Assembly (NCBI GenBank): GCA_019722365.1
Contig: JADFUC010000331.1
Location: 96,566 to 160,565, forward strand
Origin: Lithospermum erythrorhizon
Taxonomy: Eukaryota > Streptophyta > Magnoliopsida > Boraginales > Boraginaceae
Length of the DNA: 64,000 bases
Direction of reading: 5' to 3'
Below the pieces are notes generated by a model. It saw only the letters and a list, made by a program, of their open reading frames with translations. It was not told where the DNA came from and made no database searches. Below, one piece after another: positions 49,164-63,200 of this stretch. The stretch's first letter is position 1, and each line of letters begins with the position of its first letter. A program made the position numbers and the translations under genes.

Positions 49164-51572
49164 TCTAACGACCCGCCTAGGTCGGCCGCCACGAGGTTGG
49201 GGTCATCCAACAACTTGTACACCGAGTCACCGATCGATGGATGACATCATAAAAAAACTTCATTCGACATTAATAATAATAATACACTTTTGTCCGTGGT
49301 GAACTAACAATACATACGCACAAAACGTATCACCAACGAAACTTACATCAACTTTGAATAATACAGCCATACAATACACACATAATCTCGCAATACAATA
49401 TTACGACCTCTCAATATACAAGTTTGAATCTTTGAAAACATGAGAGGAAAAGGGCATTGAGGATCTTACATGCCCTTTTCGCTGCTTTCTGATCTTTAAT
49501 CCATGACCTAACAATGCGGCTTCTCGACAACTGACAATCAGCCGTTAGAAACCTAGGCATAAAATGCCAGCCATAGAGAATAGAGTGGCTATAAAGTTGA
49601 GTGAATACAAATATCCGCAATTTGATCTATCGCGTATATTTATACTTATATATATATAACGTATGCATATTCATTTAAACGGTCTCGACAAACAAAGTCA
49701 TCAAAAGTCGTCTAATAGGAATCAAACCTCAAATAATACACATATGAGGAATCCGCTGCCAAATAGTCGAGATGAGGCCTCGCTCCATCCTCAGGTAAAG
49801 TACGCGCCAGTAAATATCGCGCCCAGGCACTCCGGAATCGCTGGGGCTACCACACAATATACATACCACAAACCTCCCGGTCGGGGTCACCACCGCTCCG
49901 CAAGTAACAAACAAAGCAATTAAAACACATCGCACACGGCCCTTTCTGACTACATGCAGCGCGCGCATCAGCAGTACGCGGCGCGCGTGGCGTACCGATC
50001 TCATGATATAAATCATAATCACCACTATCTTATGATATGAATCATAATCTCAATTTATATCATAATATAAATCATAATCACCATTATCTCATAATATCAA
50101 TCAAAATCTCAATTTATTTCATCATATGAATCATAAATCACAATTTTCACGTAATATCAATCATAATCTCACAATACACATGTCAAAATAGTTCCATGAC
50201 AAAACACATGTAAAATATACAACACATATATAAAGGGTTCCCATCGTGAGATTTGTACTCACAAAACCCAACGCGATGTATCTGCCCAACTACAAGCTGG
50301 AATCTAGGTCTTTGAGTCGAGACTCGACTCCTATTGGAGAATTATACATTATAAAACATTCCGTAGAATAACCTCTCTCTTAACATCTATAAACCCCTAG
50401 TATTATACCACATCTCAAAATTCAAATTAACCTTTTAGTAATCATCTATCCCGAAGTAGTATACAACTTCTAAAATTTCTTAACTTCACGTTCAATTTAC
50501 CAACTTAAGCGCTCCCAATATTCGGTCATCAACATTATCCCAACAATAACACGTTAGTCACATTCCAATCAATCCAACAATCAATCGCTAACTAATTAAC
50601 CCATTATAATCAACTTTTACTTCCAAAAACCCAATTACTCTGACACGGAATAACTTTAACTTCAATGATATCCTACGCAATCAACTTCCAAAACATCAAA
50701 TTATACTCCAAACAACTATATTACCAACAACACACTTTACAAATTCCACAATTTCCTCAAAATGTCAACATAACCTATTCAACAATTTCAACTTGAAGAA
50801 TCAATCGTTATCAACGCATCACGTAATCCAAACTTGGGTGATAAATACATACCGTTTATATCCTCAAAACTCAAAGTCAACCTAAAAGTCAACATCTCAA
50901 ATTCATGAAAATACCCCAAAAGATTCCAACTTTAACTTCAAAACAACTATATGGAAGACTACATAACATATTTCAAAGTTTAATATCAAATTGGCAAAAG
51001 TCAACTAAAGTCGACTCTCCCAGACTCAAGAAATACTCAAAAGATTTGATCTTTCTTACAGATATGATGAGGATGATGAGGGGGAGAAGCAAATCCACAA
51101 CTTGGTCCTTCGGTTTAGCGATAATCGATGAAAGAAATGGAAAGAAAATTTCATTGGGAGGGGAGGAGAGTGTACAATCATTTCGACAAAAGAGAGGGGA
51201 AGGAAGAGGAGGGGTTTTGGATGAGGATGATGAATAGTGGTGGTAGGTGAGATATTTAGAGGGGAAAAATTAAGTTCCGTTCGGTTTCGGTTAATTCTCC
51301 ACTTTCCGTACTTAAATCTCAATGAAACCGATTTCAAATGTGTTATTTCCCGAGGCATATATTACTACTCATCTCATACTCGTCTCGGTATAACGATACT
51401 ATTCCAAAATTATTGATATCATCTCCGGGTCCCACCACCGAAATGTACGCGACCAACGGAACCCGGTTGTTGTATTCTCCACTACTCAACTTGAAATTTT
51501 AATTTCACCCGGAAATATTCACAGAAACTTATATACTATCAACATAATATTGGTAAGGAACGAGTTATTACA
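49164..51572 (-). mobile_element. 3' LTR of nested minus-strand gypsy element
   Basis: On the minus strand it starts TGTAATAACTCGTTCC (51572 leftwards) directly after the polypurine tract at 51573-51586. It matches 55751-58204 over its length, including GTTCCGTTCGGTTTCGGTTAA, AATCATAATCACCACTATCTT and ATACATTATAA blocks. Tandem 33-36 bp units based on ATGATATAAATCATAATC lie at 49999-50170. Confidence 0.85.
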
Positions 51573-51600
51573 GTCTACCCTCCTTATAAAATTTCGTCCT
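51573..51600 (-). other. Polypurine tract of the nested gypsy element
   Basis: On the minus strand: GGACGAAATTTTATAAGGAG then GGTAGAC, immediately before the LTR start TGTAATAAC. It primes plus-strand DNA synthesis during reverse transcription. It fixes the element's orientation. Confidence 0.8.
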
Positions 51601-52572
51601 CGAAATTTACTCAAAACCCGGTCGGTCTTATCATCTCAATTCACCTTTCAATACGCTCTTATTACCGAATATCATGACATCTTGTCACCCAATCACATTC
51701 TCCCAACATAGTCATTGACTTCAGAGATCGCGTACTACCTCGTAAATACATTCACAACATACCCTGAATATTAACTTACTACAACTGGATATTATACAAT
51801 CTAATCATATCATAATCATCGCACGTCATACAGCCCAACTACGATATACGTCCTCTCATCTCTCATATTACACCAACAACCATCCCTCATATTTTATCAT
51901 GTTATCAATATCGCCAAATCAGCCATCGATAGCTGCGCTCCGAAATCAATATCCATATCACCGATATCGGTAGTATCCACTCATAATTACATGTCATCAT
52001 ATCACCTCGTTATTGACTATCAGATTCATTAATGTACAAGTAAATTCTCTTATCAAAACCCCACTCATCAAATTGTTTATTACTGATTATCTTGGCATCC
52101 GTATACAGTAAATACACCCAAGGTTTCCCAGCATACAACTAACGTATAATACATCACCGATAACCCCACCATTTCGTAATGCTCCCACATATATACCTTT
52201 TAAAACACCACTTCATAGTATAGTCATATCCACCTTAACAAATCTGCACATATTAGTCTACCAGTATGTATATAGCATCGCGTCGCCACTCGTCGATACA
52301 TTATCACAGCCTACTTCATCACGTTCGTTATCGTTCTCGTACCGTCGTGATTTCATCATCGTATAAAATTGATATCGTGTTTTTCCCCTTACCTCTCATT
52401 TTATTTATATCAACACCATGTCATACCATAACATCTTAACCATAAAGTTATCATTATCTCGAATTTCACCATAGTATATATACCTGAGTTCCTTTGTGCT
52501 TGTCCTTATGTTCAGTCTTTACTCACGATTTATCAACATCCGATTTCCCACATGGTAATTCCAACAACATGC

Positions 52573-52612
<40 letters not shown>

Positions 52613-55600
52613 TCCATGCTACAACGTCAACCGATCATTCCCCACCACACCTTGATAACCCCTTATCATAACAACTTAATCTTAGCTCGATAAAACTGTC
52701 AAATATCACTTTTCGCATGTCTCACTCTAGTGTCTCGGTTTCTAATCTACCCGTATTCCTCTTCCACATCACACTTCGTTACGAACATTCATACCGTAAG
52801 TATCGATTCTTACGTGCTTCTGAGAATAGTTAGACATTAAATGACTTTCTATATTCCTTTAGACCTCCTTATAAAGTATAGTACTTAAGCGAATCCTGCA
52901 TTCTTGTTCACTTAGCTATATTATAGTATTCACCCAATGCCATTCCTTCATTAATTTAAGATATGAAAGTTATTTCCGATTGTAGTCATCTCAAGTTCCA
53001 TTCTTCGAGTTCTTGACTCTGTGGTCATTTTCACCCTATTTACACTCCGTCTCGTTTAATGATATTAGAATTCAACATTTCTTGATAGCTTCGGTGGTGC
53101 CATCCTAACAACGGCTTGGAGGTTATTAATGCAGGTGAGTCACTTCCCTCTTGGTTAAATTACCATCTGCGTGCTTTCGGGTCTTACGCTGTCGTCTTTA
53201 TATCCTCATCTGATAGTCACTACTTTCCGATAGGTCTTTATATGGGATCGACACACTAACATTCTACTTTATTTGTTCTTGAATTCATGAATTTCACTAT
53301 TGTATTCTAATTGACATCTGACCTGGCATGTTACTTGACCACAATCGTGGTTCATCTTGACTCACGTCCTCATGACCATTATAAAATTCCACAGAATCTT
53401 ATAGTTGTTCCACAAAAAATTTGTACCCTGACTTTTATATCATGATCGACCTTACGAGGAAAACTTGGCCAGATACACTCATAACTGAATTCAATTATCG
53501 TCCTTATTAGCATGTCTCGAATCCATCAACGGAATCATAAGGTGTGAATTTCTCGGTATCCTCTCCCCAGAGTTAGGGTCAAACCTGTCTACCTCATAGT
53601 ACCAATTATTCTCAGATCCTGATACACTTTCCAGAAACTACCAAATCTCGCGTTATACATGATGAGCTCATTTCCATAATTATCCTCATGATTCATTAGT
53701 GCAGCATGTGCATATTCTACCATACATGTTAATACCCATTGTCCCTTCGGAATCTGTCAACCTTCATTTACACTCAGTAGTCCATTAATTCAAATCCTTA
53801 GAACTAACATTAGCGCATCATCATTAGTTTCCATCATATTATCCCTTAAAAAACAAATTTCCATTTGTGACCCGATACATTAACTATCATATTTCTCTTA
53901 TGAGTGAGATTTCAAGATTCATTGATATTCCGTTACTAACTCCCACTAATTTTCCTTACTGTTAGTCCAACTTCCTACGAGCGAGCCGGTATTTCAAATC
54001 TTATAATTTACGAGAATTCCCTTCTGACCTGGCTTCATCAGCAGAAAAATTTATCCTCAATCTTTCAATCGAGCCTTGTCGGTATCACCTATCTTGTAAA
54101 CGGTATAATATCCAAACATTTTACTCCTTATACTTGAATGTAGTAGTCCTCCATTCGGCCGAAGAAATCGAGATCCGTACCTTTGATTCATTTAACCTTT
54201 AACCTTCTTAGCCATTTATTCACATCACTTAATCATAATTTATGAGATTCACCTCTTATAACTCTACTCAACTCATCTAACCACAAATTCAAATTTTTCC
54301 AAATCAACATTCTTCGTTATATATAATTGCATACAATATATTCAAGTCTTCGAAGAAATCATCATTCCTTTGTCATGTCTTTTCCTTGACTACTCGAACA
54401 ACGAGTACCGTTAATTAAATCTTTCATATTCCAACATTTATTACCAAATTTATATCATAATTTCATACTTTCTCCTTTCAATTCATACTTGTTACAACTC
54501 CCACGTATCCTACCCGGCATAACATATACTCATATCATGCAACCGCATGGATTTCTATTGATTCTTGTGTTTCCTGTGTGCGATTATACTCAACTTAATC
54601 ATACATTAACAACCACCAAAATCTACGTTTCAACCTAATCTGAATCATGTTATGTAATTCACAAAAATTTCCCTATTTATCGCCGACTTTAAATAATATA
54701 TGCCATTCGGCTAACATCCTTATTTCATAAAATTATTCAACACTATATATCCAGTCTCAAAGTTTTATTACCTTGGAAAGAATGGGTTCGTACCCGACTT
54801 GGTATATTACACCCGTCTGAGACAACTTCAACTCGTCTTGTCATCTTAATATGCTTCTCGCAGAATTCATACTTCCTATTTCATCTGATAATTTTCTCAT
54901 AAAGTTCCTCCAACTGGTATATCAACTAATTCCTCGTTAAAATATTTCATCCTCCCTCGAACTTACTAGACCAGTCGTTATCGATTTTCCATTTCACTTA
55001 AATGTTTATTTATTCATACAACCAAGCATCTTTCTTCCTTCCATGGTCCCGGAATTTCCATCATTCCACTTACATCTTTAAGGCAACATAACCATGTCGT
55101 CATAACGTCTATGAGGGACAAGTTTCCATTTCAACTTATCCTTAATCCCTCTTAGTATTCATCGAGATAGAATTTCCAATATCAACCTATTACGACACTT
55201 ACATATTCCCTTCTTGTCTATCATATTCATACTCCACATGGAACAACAAGATTCATTAACTTACTTCATCTTCCCAAGTGGTCCATCCTTATACGTCAAC
55301 TAAATTAATTCTCTCTACCATGCTCTTTAGTTCCCGACCCTTGTAGTCTCCTTGCAATGACTCTTCCAATTTAATTATTTTTAAGCGCACCGATTTAACT
55401 TCAACATCTAAGGATCAATTGGTAATTCATCAAATTTACTCAACTTCAATGGGAACCGTTATCGAGATAAACATGCGTCGAGTGTGTATTAATCAAATTT
55501 ACTAACGCCTCGAACCTATGTCGACTTGTAACAACAAATACGATCCGTACCGACTTCCCACTGCGGTGTTCATACGTAGCTGGCGAAAATCACCCGGTGG

Positions 55601-55729
55601 CATCCTCGGCCGATCAATGGTCAACGAAAAGAAGAAAAGATTTAGACTCCTGAAGACTCAAATAGCCAACTTCCCCAGCGACTATAACCTAGGCGTAACC
55701 CTGCTGAGGCGCGCCATAAAGACCACGAA
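51601..55729 (-). mobile_element. Internal region of nested gypsy element, no surviving reading frame
   Basis: About 4.1 kb between the LTRs. No frame of 60 codons or more survives on either strand, and I could not recognise RT, integrase or gag motifs. The position dictates that gag-pol once lay here, but it is shorter than the usual 5 kb or more, so deletion as well as point decay is likely. A (TA)n run of about 18 units lies at 52574-52610. Confidence 0.55.
52574..52610. repeat. (TA)n microsatellite
   Basis: Uninterrupted TA run within the decayed gypsy interior. Confidence 0.97.
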
Positions 55730-55746
55730 CCTAGGCTTTGATACCA
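55730..55746 (-). other. Primer-binding site (tRNA-Met type) of the nested gypsy element
   Basis: On the minus strand TGGTATCAAAGCCTAGG follows the LTR end GTTACA by four bases. TGGTATCA(G/A)AGC is the initiator-tRNA-Met primer site used by most plant gypsy and copia elements. Confidence 0.85.
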
Positions 55747-55750
55747 AAAG

Positions 55751-58204
55751 TGTAACTGACCCGCCCAGTCGGCCTGCGAGAGCTAAGGTGATCAACAACT
55801 GTACACGAGTCACCGTCGATGGATAATGACATAAAAAAAAAACATCGTTTGACATTAATAATAATAATACACTTTTTTCCGTACATTGGTGAACTAACGA
55901 TACATCACGAAACGTATCACAAATGAAACTTACATCAGCACTGAATAATACAACCATACAATACGCATAATCTCCTGATACAACATATTGCGATATACCG
56001 ATATCTGTGAAGTTTGAATGTTGGAAAATATGAAGGAAAAGTTGTGAGGATCTTACATGCATCGCGCCGCCTACAATCTTTAATCCACTTGACCTATCAA
56101 TGCGGCTTCTAAATGACCTCGACAATCAACCGCCCAGAAACCTAGGCATAAAGCGTCGGCCCGCAGAGAATAGGGAGTGAGCTATAAAGAAATTTGAGTG
56201 AATCTGAGCATCACGACATATTTGATCCCATCATATATTCGTACTTATATATATATAACATATGCATATTCATTTAAGAACTTGATACCGACACACAAAG
56301 TAATCAAAGTAAATCACGTATGAGAATCCACTCCAAATAATACGCATATGAGGAATCCGCCTCTAAATAGTCAGATGAGGCCTCGCCAAAATCATCGGTA
56401 GAAGGCTCTGACCACCGATATGCATATACTTTTGAGCACTCCCGAATCACGGGGCTACCCGCCTGATATGCATACCCCTTTAAACCTCCCGGTCGGGGAG
56501 TGCCACCGCTCATGAAATAACAAACAAAGCAATCAAAACACGTACACCTGCTGACAGCACTTGCAACCAGATAGCCACTTGCTTGGCAGCATCCGCAATA
56601 CCACGCGGCGCCGCATTAAGTACCGGAAATCTCATGATATAAATCATAATCACCACTATCTTATGATATGAATCATAATCTCGTTATCTCGTAATATAAC
56701 TCATAATCCACAATTATATCGTAATATCAATCAAAATCTCAATTTATTTCATCATATGAATCATAAATCACTTTCGCGTAATATCAATCGTAATCTCACA
56801 ATGCATGTCAACATAGTTCCATGACAAAACACATGTAAAATACAACCAACATAATATATGAAGGGTTCACGTGGAAGTAGTTGTACTCACCTCGAGCCCC
56901 AACTGATGGCAACTTTCTAGGTAGTCCTCGTGCTGAGTTCGGGAGCTCGACTCCCCATTGGAGAATTATACATTATAACATTCCGTAGAATAATCTCTCT
57001 TAACATCTATATAAACCCAGTATTATACCATGTCTCAAAATTCAAATTAACCTTTTTAGTAATCATCACATCCACAGAAATTAGTATCTGGCTTCTAAAA
57101 TTCCAGCAACTTCACATTGATTTACCAACTTCGCGCTCCAGTATTAGAGTCTCATCGCTGTATCCCAGCAATAACACGTTAGTCACATTCCAATCAATCC
57201 AACAATCGATACGCTAACTAATTAACCCGTTATAGTCAACCTTTAGTTCAAAAATCGATTACTACTCGGCACAGAATAACTAACTTCAATGATATCCTAC
57301 GCAATCAACCTCAAAAGAAACATCCAAATTATACTCCAAACAACTATATTAAATTCCAACAACACACTTTTACAAATTAACACAATTTAAAAAATTAATG
57401 AAGTCAGTATGCTTATATTCAACAATTTGACGAGGGAATCGATAAATTTATCCCAACTTCGTATCACGTAATCGAACTTAGGTGATAAATGCATACTACG
57501 TTTATATCCTCCAAAATCAAAGTCAGCAAAGTCAACCTAAAGTCAACATCTCAAATTCATGAAAATACCCATGATTCCAACTTGCTTCAAAACAAGTATA
57601 TGGAAAATACATAACATATTTCAAGTTTAATCAAATTGGAAAAAAGTCAACTAAAAGGTCAACCTCTCCAAACTCAAGAAATACTCAAAAAAAATTTATC
57701 TTTCTTACCTAGATATGATGAGGATGATGAGGAGAAGCAAATCCACAACTTTGTCCTTGAGTTTAAGCGACAATCGATGAGAGAAATGGAAGAAAAATTT
57801 TGAGGGGAGAGAGTGTACCAATCGGCCAAAGAGGGGGAAGGAAGAGGGAAGGGGTTTTGGATGAGGATGATGGATAGTGGTGGTAGGTGAGATATTTAGA
57901 GGGGAAAAATTAAGTTCCGTTCGGTTTCGGTTAATTCCACACTTTCCGTACTTAAATCTCAATGAAACTGATTTCAAATGTGTTATTTCCCGAGGCATAT
58001 ATTACTACTCATCTCGTACTTGTCTAAATTTATACTTGATACTATTCCAAAATTATTGATATATCTCGGTCCAACCACCGAAATGTCACGACCAACTAGA
58101 CGATTTGTTGTATTCTCCGCTACTCAACGAAATTTTTAATTTAAGAAATACTCCACCGAGAAACTTATATACTATCACGTAATATTGATAAGGAGCAGTA
58201 TGCA
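55751..58204 (-). mobile_element. 5' LTR of nested minus-strand gypsy element
   Basis: It begins (plus coordinates) TGTAACTGACCCGCC and ends near GGAGCAGTATGCA. Close match to 49164-51572, with tandem AATCATAATC units at 56635-56800. The two LTRs differ by many short changes, so the insertion is old unless the differences are assembly errors. A frame running across 55518-55826 spans the LTR edge and is spurious. Confidence 0.82.
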
Positions 58205-59000
58205 GCCAACCTCCCGTGCATATGGTAAAGAAAGCTCCGGGGCAGGGGTATGTAGTGCGTGAATTCAAAGGCGTATACCACGGACACGAATTATTCCATA
58301 GAGGAGGTAGAAATAGAAGTCCAACGTTACGTCCATGGCCAACTATGAGAATACTCGGGAAGCGACCCGATAGCGGCATCTTAGACAAGTTCCTCAGCTT
58401 GGCGCACAGAGGATCGGGTGTATAAGTACATCCACGAGCGAGACATTATGGAGCAGCCACATCTAGTAAGCGTCGCTGAACATGAAGGTCCCAGCAATGC
58501 TGGGGGTTGAGACTTAAGAACTTAGGAAGGAATACGATAGGGCTACTTCCTAGCTCAACAATAGAAAGGCCTCGTAGCCTTGGGGAATTGATGAAGGCAA
58601 AATTTATGTCTACCTTCCCATGCCTATCAGTGAGGAGGGACAACAAGACGGGCCAACGATATATGAGCACGGAATCTGAGTCTCGTGCGTGGTTGTTAGA
58701 TTAGACGAACTAGAGGAGCTAGGGGTCCAATGCTATGTTTATAGACAAACCCTGCAGGACTACTCTACCTAGGACAAACCAAGTAGTATTCTAGACGAGT
58801 TCTTCAAGTGGCGTGGGTCGGCGTCCATGAACAAAGCGTTATGCAATGAATGTCCTCCTCGAGAGGATGCCTAAATATCTAGAATCAGCAGCGCCCATCT
58901 TCGTGAAGTGATTTGATGGGTTGAGACTTCGTCTTTCGACACGAGACTATCAAAACAAAGGGTAAGCGCCATCACGATCAAAACCTAATCTCTCGGCCTT
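58205..59000 (+). mobile_element. Tat/Ogre-like element interior, unrecognised part
   Basis: Several short frames (58216-58425, 58507-58704) but no RT or integrase motif that I can identify. By position it should follow the protease-RT linker, so a large part of pol is either deleted or beyond recognition. Confidence 0.4.
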
Positions 59001-59010
59001 GAAAATTCTT

Positions 59011-59225
59011 GAACTCCTGACATGAGGATAAAAGCGCCACTCCTAGCATGAGGATAAATTGCCCCTTGACTCACCGAATATGGTATAAACTATCCAACCT
59101 CTAGAATTACGAGGCTAGCACCCTGAGACTCCAAAACACGAGGATAAGCATCCAGCCCTCTCTAAGATGCAGAGGTTAACTTACCTATAAAACTCCTAAG
59201 TATGAGTATAAAGCGTACAGTAGCC
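59011..59225 (+). repeat. Degenerate tandem repeats, about 30 bp
   Basis: About seven diverged units built on ACTCCTAGCATGAGGATAAA. This lies in the stretch between pol and the 3' LTR, where Tat/Ogre elements are known to carry variable tandem arrays. Confidence 0.6.
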
Positions 59226-59860
59226 GTCCTTGATAAAAGGCTAAAGGTCGAAACCCACAAAAGCTACGTTTGGCTTGATCCACTTTGGAGTGCGTAGGCA
59301 ACGTAGAATCCCCAGAATGTAGTCATAACCATAAACACATCCTATTTGTTCCAAGCTGCTTTTGGTGAGAGAATAAAATATCTACAACTATTTGAAGCAC
59401 CAAAGCAGCTACTTGACTTTATTTTATCCACCGAAAACTATCCGCAATGTCAAAGACAGCTTCGGCATGTACATAACCACGGTGGAGAAAAGGCAATTGT
59501 GCGGGTTTCAAACTTCAATAGCAAAGGGATAGGGAGGCGGTATTCTCTACCCCTTTATTTATGTCGCTCCCACAGGCTACGAGTTTAAGACTAGAAGTCG
59601 GAAAATTGATATACAAAAGAGACTCAAATGCATGAGTTCTGACACAAAGAGGAAGTAAAATTCACTTTTTTCTCCATTTCCTCCACCTCGGAAGGACTAA
59701 AATTTAATAGTCGGAAAGATATTCGTAACCATGGGGTACATCAAGAAAATGATCCTAAAAGCTGTCCAAGTTTGAGAAAGAAATACATCTCGCAGAACTT
59801 GAGGATCATTTCCACACGCGAAACATGCGGACTCTTGCAGATAAGTTGTTAAGGCTAGTC
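59226..59860 (+). mobile_element. Tat/Ogre-like element, 3' non-coding region
   Basis: It contains GGAGTGCGTAGGCAACGTAG (59287-59306), a G-CGTAGGCAAC motif that I associate with 3' regions of such elements. The open frame at 59346-59588 has no recognisable relatives. Confidence 0.35.
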
Positions 59861-60230
59861 AGAAATACATGGACATCGACTAGTAAGATTTGAAGGCGAT
59901 CGAGGGAATACATCGCATATCTTTGCCCAATAAGCCTCTAAAGCCGGGGCCGATTGCCATCGACTAATAAAACTGCGAAGGCTAGTCGAAATGCATGGAC
60001 ATCGACTAAAGTAAGCGCGAAGGCCGATGGGGATATATCATATGATGTCGATAAGCCTCTAAGCAGGACATGGTCCTCGACTAACAAAACTGCCGAAGCC
60101 AATTAGAAACACATCCAATCATGTCTAATAAGCCTTTCGCGGGACATGGTCATCCCAGAGCGATCGAGGAATATATTTCATCGGTTGCGAAGCCTCCCAA
60201 AGCCGATTCAAGACATATCCACGATTACTC
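59845..60230 (+). repeat. Degenerate tandem repeats, about 100 bp
   Basis: Three to four diverged units, each with GAAGGC(T/C)(A)GTCGAAATGCATGG-like sequence, ACATCGACTAA, and AATAAGCCTCTAAAGC followed by a GGACATGG-like block. Clearest between 59850 and 60110; later units are weaker. Confidence 0.6.
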
Positions 60231-63200
60231 TGAGCTCCGAGAAGCCCGCAAAACATGCAGCTTGCACAAATGGCGCCCCGGGTTGAGCCTCGCTATGCTC
60301 GAGACCAACTCAAGATAAATTTACTAAAGCCGCCGGAGTAAAGCATCCGACCCGAGATGTCCGTACTTTTTACTGTTGGAGATCAAGGTAGAGCCGGTTG
60401 CTTGCTGGCACCTCAAAGTCTACATGACAGAATAACCCTCGAGGATTATGCAGCTAAAGCTGTGGTGGAGTTACTGACCTTAAGATAGGATTATGTTGCT
60501 AAGGCTCTAGATTACTGACTCCCGGACCCGGTTAAGAACCCTAAGTTTGAGGATTAAGGTCAGGTTGAAGACATGGTCGCCTAAGAAAAGAAAATGAGCA
60601 CGAGAAAGAATAAAAGTTGTAAAATGATACCATGCAGTCCTCCCAGTAGAGGCAGTGTAATCTCCCAGTAATGCAACTGAGCTTTGTGCTCGAGGCTGCC
60701 GAAGTACACTTCATGAATGAGACACTATCAGGATGGTGTCGGGAATACCATCCGTGACGGCATGGATTCACGTGATATTCTGCGTAACTATGTGACACCG
60801 GAGGATCTAAAACTCGATAAAATTTTGGGAAGGCATGATATAGAGCCAGTTGGCTTGGATGGTGGATCCCCTCTGCGCTGAGGTAAAAGCATCAAACTCC
60901 ACACATGTACTTAAAAGCATACGGTTCGTAGCGAGGTAGTAAGTGCAAGCGGTGTGGCGACATCCTACTCACCTGAAGTTACCCGTATCGACATTACATT
61001 GAAGTAAGACTCCCATACAGCCAGAAGATGGCTTATAAAGCAATAAAAAGCTATACTAAGGGATAAGGGATGGGATTTCCTAAAGGATACACCACATATA
61101 CTCGGTATAGGTGGTGAAAACATTGGAATAAATCCTCACAGACCCCGGAAGGCCCTTTATGAGGCAAAACATATTCTTTAGAAGTGCGGGCGTTCCGCCT
61201 AAACTCCCGACATAAAATGCAGATCATGTTCCTCAAAGAGTATGCAATCCACTGAAAATTGCATCTACATGGACATTATGATCTAGAACTAAGTTCACTA
61301 GGACTAGAAAGTTCGGTTATTGTCAGTAGCGATATGAGGGCTATGAATACTTCTATAGAAGAGCACAGTTACGAAAAGTGAACCATGAGGCCCTACTCAC
61401 AATAACTGCACTCATCAGTGAAGTAAATTGATGCACCCATGAGACAAGGACAACCATAGCAAGTGAATGTTGAATCTACTTTCGCGCTAGTTATCCTGTT
61501 CGAGCAGGGGAAAGAACTCATGCATGAAGCACGTAGTTCATGAGCAAGAGGAGCTTGGCTTGAGGAATGAATGATGACGTCTACTCCCATAATCTCACTC
61601 AAGATCATAAGAAAGCGAAAAGAATAATGGAAAATGGGATTGGGATGAACATGGATGCTAAAATCACAACTTGATGGAACTTCGATGTAAATAAATCAAA
61701 GCCGTAAAATAAATTCAAGGACAGAGGCATTTCAATATACCGTTATGCCTTGAGTGTGATACTCCATGAATTGGAGACATCCAAAAGCAAACCCGTCCCT
61801 CAATTGAACATCTTGGCAGAAACCTGAGCATCGAAAGCAAAAAAATGCCACTGTCCCCAAAGGGATTTCGGCACAGCAGGCCAATACACAAAATTTTTGG
61901 GCCTAGACTGAATGATAGAAAATCAAAAGACCTTCGAGTGGCCACTTGGATCACTGAATTCCGATAAACGAGCAATTAGTTATGAATTTTCAAAGTTCTA
62001 TGTCGAATTTCATGAAATTACCTTTGTAGCAGGGTTGCGAGATGAATCGCAAGCTGCTCTGAGGGTCGACCCACGTGAAGAGACTATGCCAAAGTTCGGC
62101 CTCTTTGATACCTTTGATTTGTTGGGTGGATCACCTCCAAGCGGATGAGTGAGCCATTCCACGATCACAATTTTTTATCGCAAGGTACTAAAAGGGAGGC
62201 AACTATAGTAAACAAATTATGGAGCCTGTCTACCAATTTTAAAAATTCAGAAACTTTGAGATAGCCTACATTAATAGAATACTCACATAAATTTCATGGC
62301 AATCCGATAAATGTGACTGAGAAAAAATTAAGCAAAAGTGCAAAAAACGGTATGCTGAAAAATTTCAGCAACAAATTCAAATTATATGATGCTTGATTTC
62401 ATGATTAGTTTCAACCAATTAGAATGAAATTAAAGCAAGTCATGGCATCATAAATTTATATCCTATGTCATGAACAAATAATGACAAAAATAGGAAAGCT
62501 TACTTGAAGAAGGAAGCTCAAAAATCCAAATCAAAGTCTGACACCTCGAAAGTACTACTAAAAAGAAAACCAAAATCATGAGTTAATAGCTTGAAACAAA
62601 TAAGAAAGCTATTAAAGAGATAAACTTCTATTCTCTCTACCTTATGTTCGAAAATTAGAGAGAGAAAAGAGGAAGAGGTGTCTCGATAGGAAGAAGCGAC
62701 CGCTATATAGGCAAGGTGGAGGAAGAATATGGAAATAGGACAACTTGATCTCAGTGTAAGTAGCGAGTTGGCAAAAATAGAGTTTCCATATAAAATAAAG
62801 AAAATTCGGTCACTACTTGTTCATAGGGATGACCAAAATTTCTCTAGTCTGGAAAATTCGGGTTATTTCTTATACGCTATTACGCCCAAAAGGAAATATG
62901 TTTTTGGTAATAAGACACAAGATAATAAGTGGCAACCAAGTAAGCTATTATTGCCATAAAAGAAAAATGACACCTCACCCCACCTAAATAGATTCGTCGC
63001 CTTTAGGTGCTCGGGTCCGAGATTCGTTTTTTTTCGCGAACTTTCCCTAAAATCTTGTTCGGTTATGCGTACAAATACAAATAAATGCCGAAAAATCGAG
63101 AAGAAAATTCAAAAAATATGAAATAATTTTGAATTACAAAGAGATCAAAATTAATTATCCACAAATTAACATGACTTGAATTCATGTTAAACTATCGATT

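Noticed and set aside
49999..50170. Possible CRISPR-like array of ATGATATAAATCATAATC repeats
   Set aside because: Units are diverged, spacing is irregular with no unique spacers, and the region is a plant LTR.
51056..57998. Nearly identical frames starting MPREITHLKSVSLRFKYGK at 51056-51358 and 57705-57998 (minus)
   Set aside because: They looked like a conserved small protein because they occur twice, but both lie in the U3 parts of the two LTRs of one element, so the similarity is that of the LTRs.
62640..62710. CT-rich leader with TATATAG as a minus-strand promoter
   Set aside because: No coding sequence follows on the minus strand; the TATATAG is palindromic and may be chance.
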